Below, in pieces: positions 4,688 to 6,589 of a stretch of 6,589 nucleotides of DNA. Each line of letters opens with the position of its first letter. Within the stretch, counting starts at the first letter, position 1. The position numbers were made by a program, and so were the translations under genes. The stretch comes from Propionibacteriaceae bacterium (GTDB lineage: Bacteria; Actinomycetota; Actinomycetes; Propionibacteriales; Propionibacteriaceae): contig JAIRVA010000229.1 of the NCBI GenBank assembly GCA_031254155.1, positions 1 to 6,589 of the forward strand. The letters are read 5' to 3'. The notes below the pieces were generated by a model. It searched no databases, had not been told where the DNA came from, and saw nothing but the letters and a program-made list of their open reading frames with translations.

Positions 4688-6042
4688 CCCCCGAAGTCGC
4701 GGGCCAATTCTGCGACGGCGCCGTGCAGGTCGCCCGGCAGGTCCAGGAACGCTAGTACGTTGGTCACGGTGTCGTCCAGCGTACCGTCGCCCAGGGCCAC
4801 CACTTCCGCCTGCCGGGCGTCGTTCACCGGGGTCGACCGGCCCCGGACGTGCCAGACCCAGGCCGCGATGGCCCGGAGGGCGGCGGTGGGGGTACGACCG
4901 TGGTCGAGGTCGGCCCTAAGTGTCGGGACCACCCGGATGGGGAGCTTCTGCGAACCGTCGGCGGCGATGCGGGAGAGGACATCCTGCAGCGCCGGGTTCT
5001 GGAACCGGGCGAGGAGCGAGGCCCGGTAGGCCCGGATCTCGGTCTCGGGCAAGGGGAGGTACGCGGCCGCCTCGTCCCACCACGCCTCGACCCAGCCCGC
5101 GACTATCGGGTCGGCGATGGCCTGCTGGACGGTGGCGTGGCCACGGAGCGGGCCGGCGTAGGCCAGGAGCGAGTGGGAGCCGTTGAGCAGCCAGAGCTTG
5201 CGGTGCTCGAACGGGACGATGTCGGCCACGAACTGGGCGTCCGCGGTTTCCCAGGCGGGGCGGGGGGTCCGGCAGGTCCCTTCGATGACCCACTCCGTGA
5301 ACGGCTCGGTCACCACGGCGGCCGGGTCGTCGTACCCGGTCAGCTCGGCCACTCGTCGGAAGTCGGCCGGCGTCGGCTGGGGGGTGATGCGGTCGACCAT
5401 CGCGGAGTTGAAACCCACGTTCGCCTCGATCCAGCTCACCAGGCCCGGGTCGACGGCCGCGGCCATCTGGGTGACGACCGTTCGTACCATCGCCCCGGAA
5501 CTAACGACGTTGTCACAGGGGAGGAATGTGATGGGCCCGGCTCCGGCGGCCCGCCGGGCCAGCAAGCCGGCGACGAACTTGCCGGGCGCCGACGTGACCG
5601 GGCCCGCCGGATCGGCCCGGAGCACCGCCACATCGGCGGCCACGCGAGTGAGGTCGAGGTTCCCCGCCGCGTCCCGGACGTACCCTCCCTCGGTGATCGA
5701 GGACGTGACCAGGCTGACCTCCGGCGACGCGAAGTACCCCCGCCAGGCGTCGGACTCCGCCGCGGTGTGGACGGCCGAGAGCGCGGAGATAGTCTCCACG
5801 GTCGGCTCCGGTCCCTGGATGAGGAGCGTGTATACCTCGTCCTGGGTACGGAGAGCGTCAACGTGGGTGGCGGTCCGGCCGGAGAAGGCGGCGATACCCC
5901 AGTCCGCCGCATCGGCGCAATGCTCGGTGTACCAACAGGTGTGGGCCCGGAAGAAGTTCCCCAGTCCCAGGTGGACGATCCGTACGGGCGCACGATCACG
6001 ACCAGCGGGCCTCGTGGGGTGAAGAGGTCGGTGACTACACAT
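4684..6042 (-). CDS. uxuB: Fructuronate reductase (mannitol dehydrogenase family)
   Basis: This enzyme reduces D-fructuronate to D-mannonate with NADH in hexuronate catabolism. The 452-residue protein is of the long-chain mannitol dehydrogenase family, slightly shorter than enterobacterial UxuB. The N-terminal Rossmann motif HLGLGNFFRAH is at 24-34. ITEGGYV (116-122), PCDNVVSSG (175-183) and FNSAMVDRITP (211-221) follow. The catalytic set K282, N287 and H290 in KLWLLNGSH has the same spacing as K295/N300/H303 of Pseudomonas fluorescens mannitol 2-dehydrogenase. By motifs alone mannitol, altronate or arabinitol could be substrates; the upstream uxaC makes fructuronate the best choice, although UxaC also acts on galacturonate, so tagaturonate reductase (UxaB) is possible. 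The ATG at 6042 lies inside the uxaC end (8-base overlap), with GGAAAG (6054-6049) six bases upstream, so translation is probably coupled. Confidence 0.88.
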   Translation of the reverse strand: MCSHRPLHPTRPAGRDRAPVRIVHLGLGNFFRAHTCWYTEHCADAADWGIAAFSGRTATHVDALRTQDEVYTLLIQGPEPTVETISALSAVHTAAESDAWRGYFASPEVSLVTSSITEGGYVRDAAGNLDLTRVAADVAVLRADPAGPVTSAPGKFVAGLLARRAAGAGPITFLPCDNVVSSGAMVRTVVTQMAAAVDPGLVSWIEANVGFNSAMVDRITPQPTPADFRRVAELTGYDDPAAVVTEPFTEWVIEGTCRTPRPAWETADAQFVADIVPFEHRKLWLLNGSHSLLAYAGPLRGHATVQQAIADPIVAGWVEAWWDEAAAYLPLPETEIRAYRASLLARFQNPALQDVLSRIAADGSQKLPIRVVPTLRADLDHGRTPTAALRAIAAWVWHVRGRSTPVNDARQAEVVALGDGTLDDTVTNVLAFLDLPGDLHGAVAELARDFGG

Positions 6043-6589
6043 GGAAGACTTTCCGGGGATTCACGGCCACGAGTTCGTGGGCCGCGGCGAACGCCTCGTC
6101 CACCGCCAAGCGGTGGTCGGCGACCATCTCGGCGAGGAAGCCCGCGTCCAGGCGGCGTGACATGTCGTGGCGGGCCGGGATGGACAGGAAGGCGCGGGTA
6201 TCGTCCACGAAGCCGGACGTGCGCGAGAAGCCGGTCGTCTCGGTGACCGCGCTGCGGAACCGCCTGATGGCGTCGGGAGCGTCGATGAACCACCACGGTA
6301 CGCCCACGTACACACTCGGATAGAAACCCGCCAGCGGGGCGAGTTCGCGGCTGTAGACCGTCTCGTCGATGGTGAACAGAACCAGAGTGAAGTTCGGGTG
6401 GGTCCCGAACGCGTCGAGCAAGGGGTGCAGTGCGCGGGTGAACTCCACCGCGACCGGGATGTCGGCGCCGACGTCCGGCCCGTAGGTCTCGAACGTGGGC
6501 GTGTGGTGGTTGCGGAAGACCGCTGGGTGCAAGGTCATGGTGAGCCCGTCCTCGCTCGCCAGACGAGCCGGTTCGAAGAGCATCGTCTG
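6035..6589 (-). CDS. uxaC: Uronate isomerase, C-terminal part (cut by window edge)
   Basis: UxaC isomerises D-glucuronate to D-fructuronate and D-galacturonate to D-tagaturonate in the cytosol; it belongs to the amidohydrolase superfamily. About 184 residues are visible, the C-terminal 40% of a protein usually near 470. The frame stays open to the right edge, so the true start lies outside; the ATG at 6583 is internal, since FEPARLASEDGLTMTLHPAVFRNHH is a mid-protein family segment. Further family signatures are GFYPSVYVGVPWWFIDAPDA and the strongly conserved FVDDTRAFLSIPARHDMSRR. The stop TAG (6037-6035) overlaps the uxuB start by 8 bases, placing isomerase and reductase in reaction order in one operon. 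The next enzyme, mannonate dehydratase (UxuA), is not in the window. Confidence 0.93.
   Translation of the reverse strand, partial: QTMLFEPARLASEDGLTMTLHPAVFRNHHTPTFETYGPDVGADIPVAVEFTRALHPLLDAFGTHPNFTLVLFTIDETVYSRELAPLAGFYPSVYVGVPWWFIDAPDAIRRFRSAVTETTGFSRTSGFVDDTRAFLSIPARHDMSRRLDAGFLAEMVADHRLAVDEAFAAAHELVAVNPRKVFHV

Noticed and set aside
4849..6246. Long plus-strand open frame of 465 codons opposite uxuB and uxaC.
   Set aside because: Its composition is Gly/Arg/Pro-rich with no motif, as expected for the shadow of a high-G+C gene. The opposite strand carries clear catalytic motifs.

Overview
The window is very G+C-rich chromosomal DNA with short gaps, overlapping genes, TANNNT-type promoters and apparently leaderless genes. 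Together with the gene families present, this points to a high-G+C actinobacterium. I cannot place it at genus level. No phage, transposon, CRISPR or defence gene is visible, and the content is housekeeping and catabolic.

Left third (1-2530): uppP, an undecaprenyl-diphosphate phosphatase that recycles the cell-wall lipid carrier, is followed with a 1-base overlap by an aldo/keto reductase of unknown substrate. Facing them, 17 bases away, is a SixA-type phosphohistidine phosphatase that begins at a GTG, apparently without a leader.

Middle (2531-3511): a non-coding stretch with repeated short motifs is followed by a tRNA-His(GTG) gene on the minus strand. It has an encoded CCA, a G-1 residue, its own promoter and a 6-bp hairpin directly before its 5' end. 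Next is an unrecognised single-pass membrane protein gene on the minus strand. It diverges from dps across a 188-base region that holds an 11-base inverted repeat and a half-match to the iron-regulator (DtxR/IdeR) box.

Right half (3512-6589): dps, encoding a ferroxidase-type mini-ferritin without an N-terminal tail, is followed by an aspartate/glutamate racemase-family gene with both catalytic cysteines. The racemase stop codon overlaps the stop of a convergent minus-strand operon. That operon is uxaC (uronate isomerase, cut by the right edge) followed by uxuB (fructuronate reductase), overlapping by 8 bases. These two perform consecutive steps of hexuronate breakdown: glucuronate to fructuronate to mannonate.

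I do not see a clearly new biological system. The points most worth a second look are the dps/membrane-protein divergent control region, the leaderless GTG start of the SixA-like gene, the repeat-like stretch after tRNA-His and the hairpin in the tRNA-His leader.
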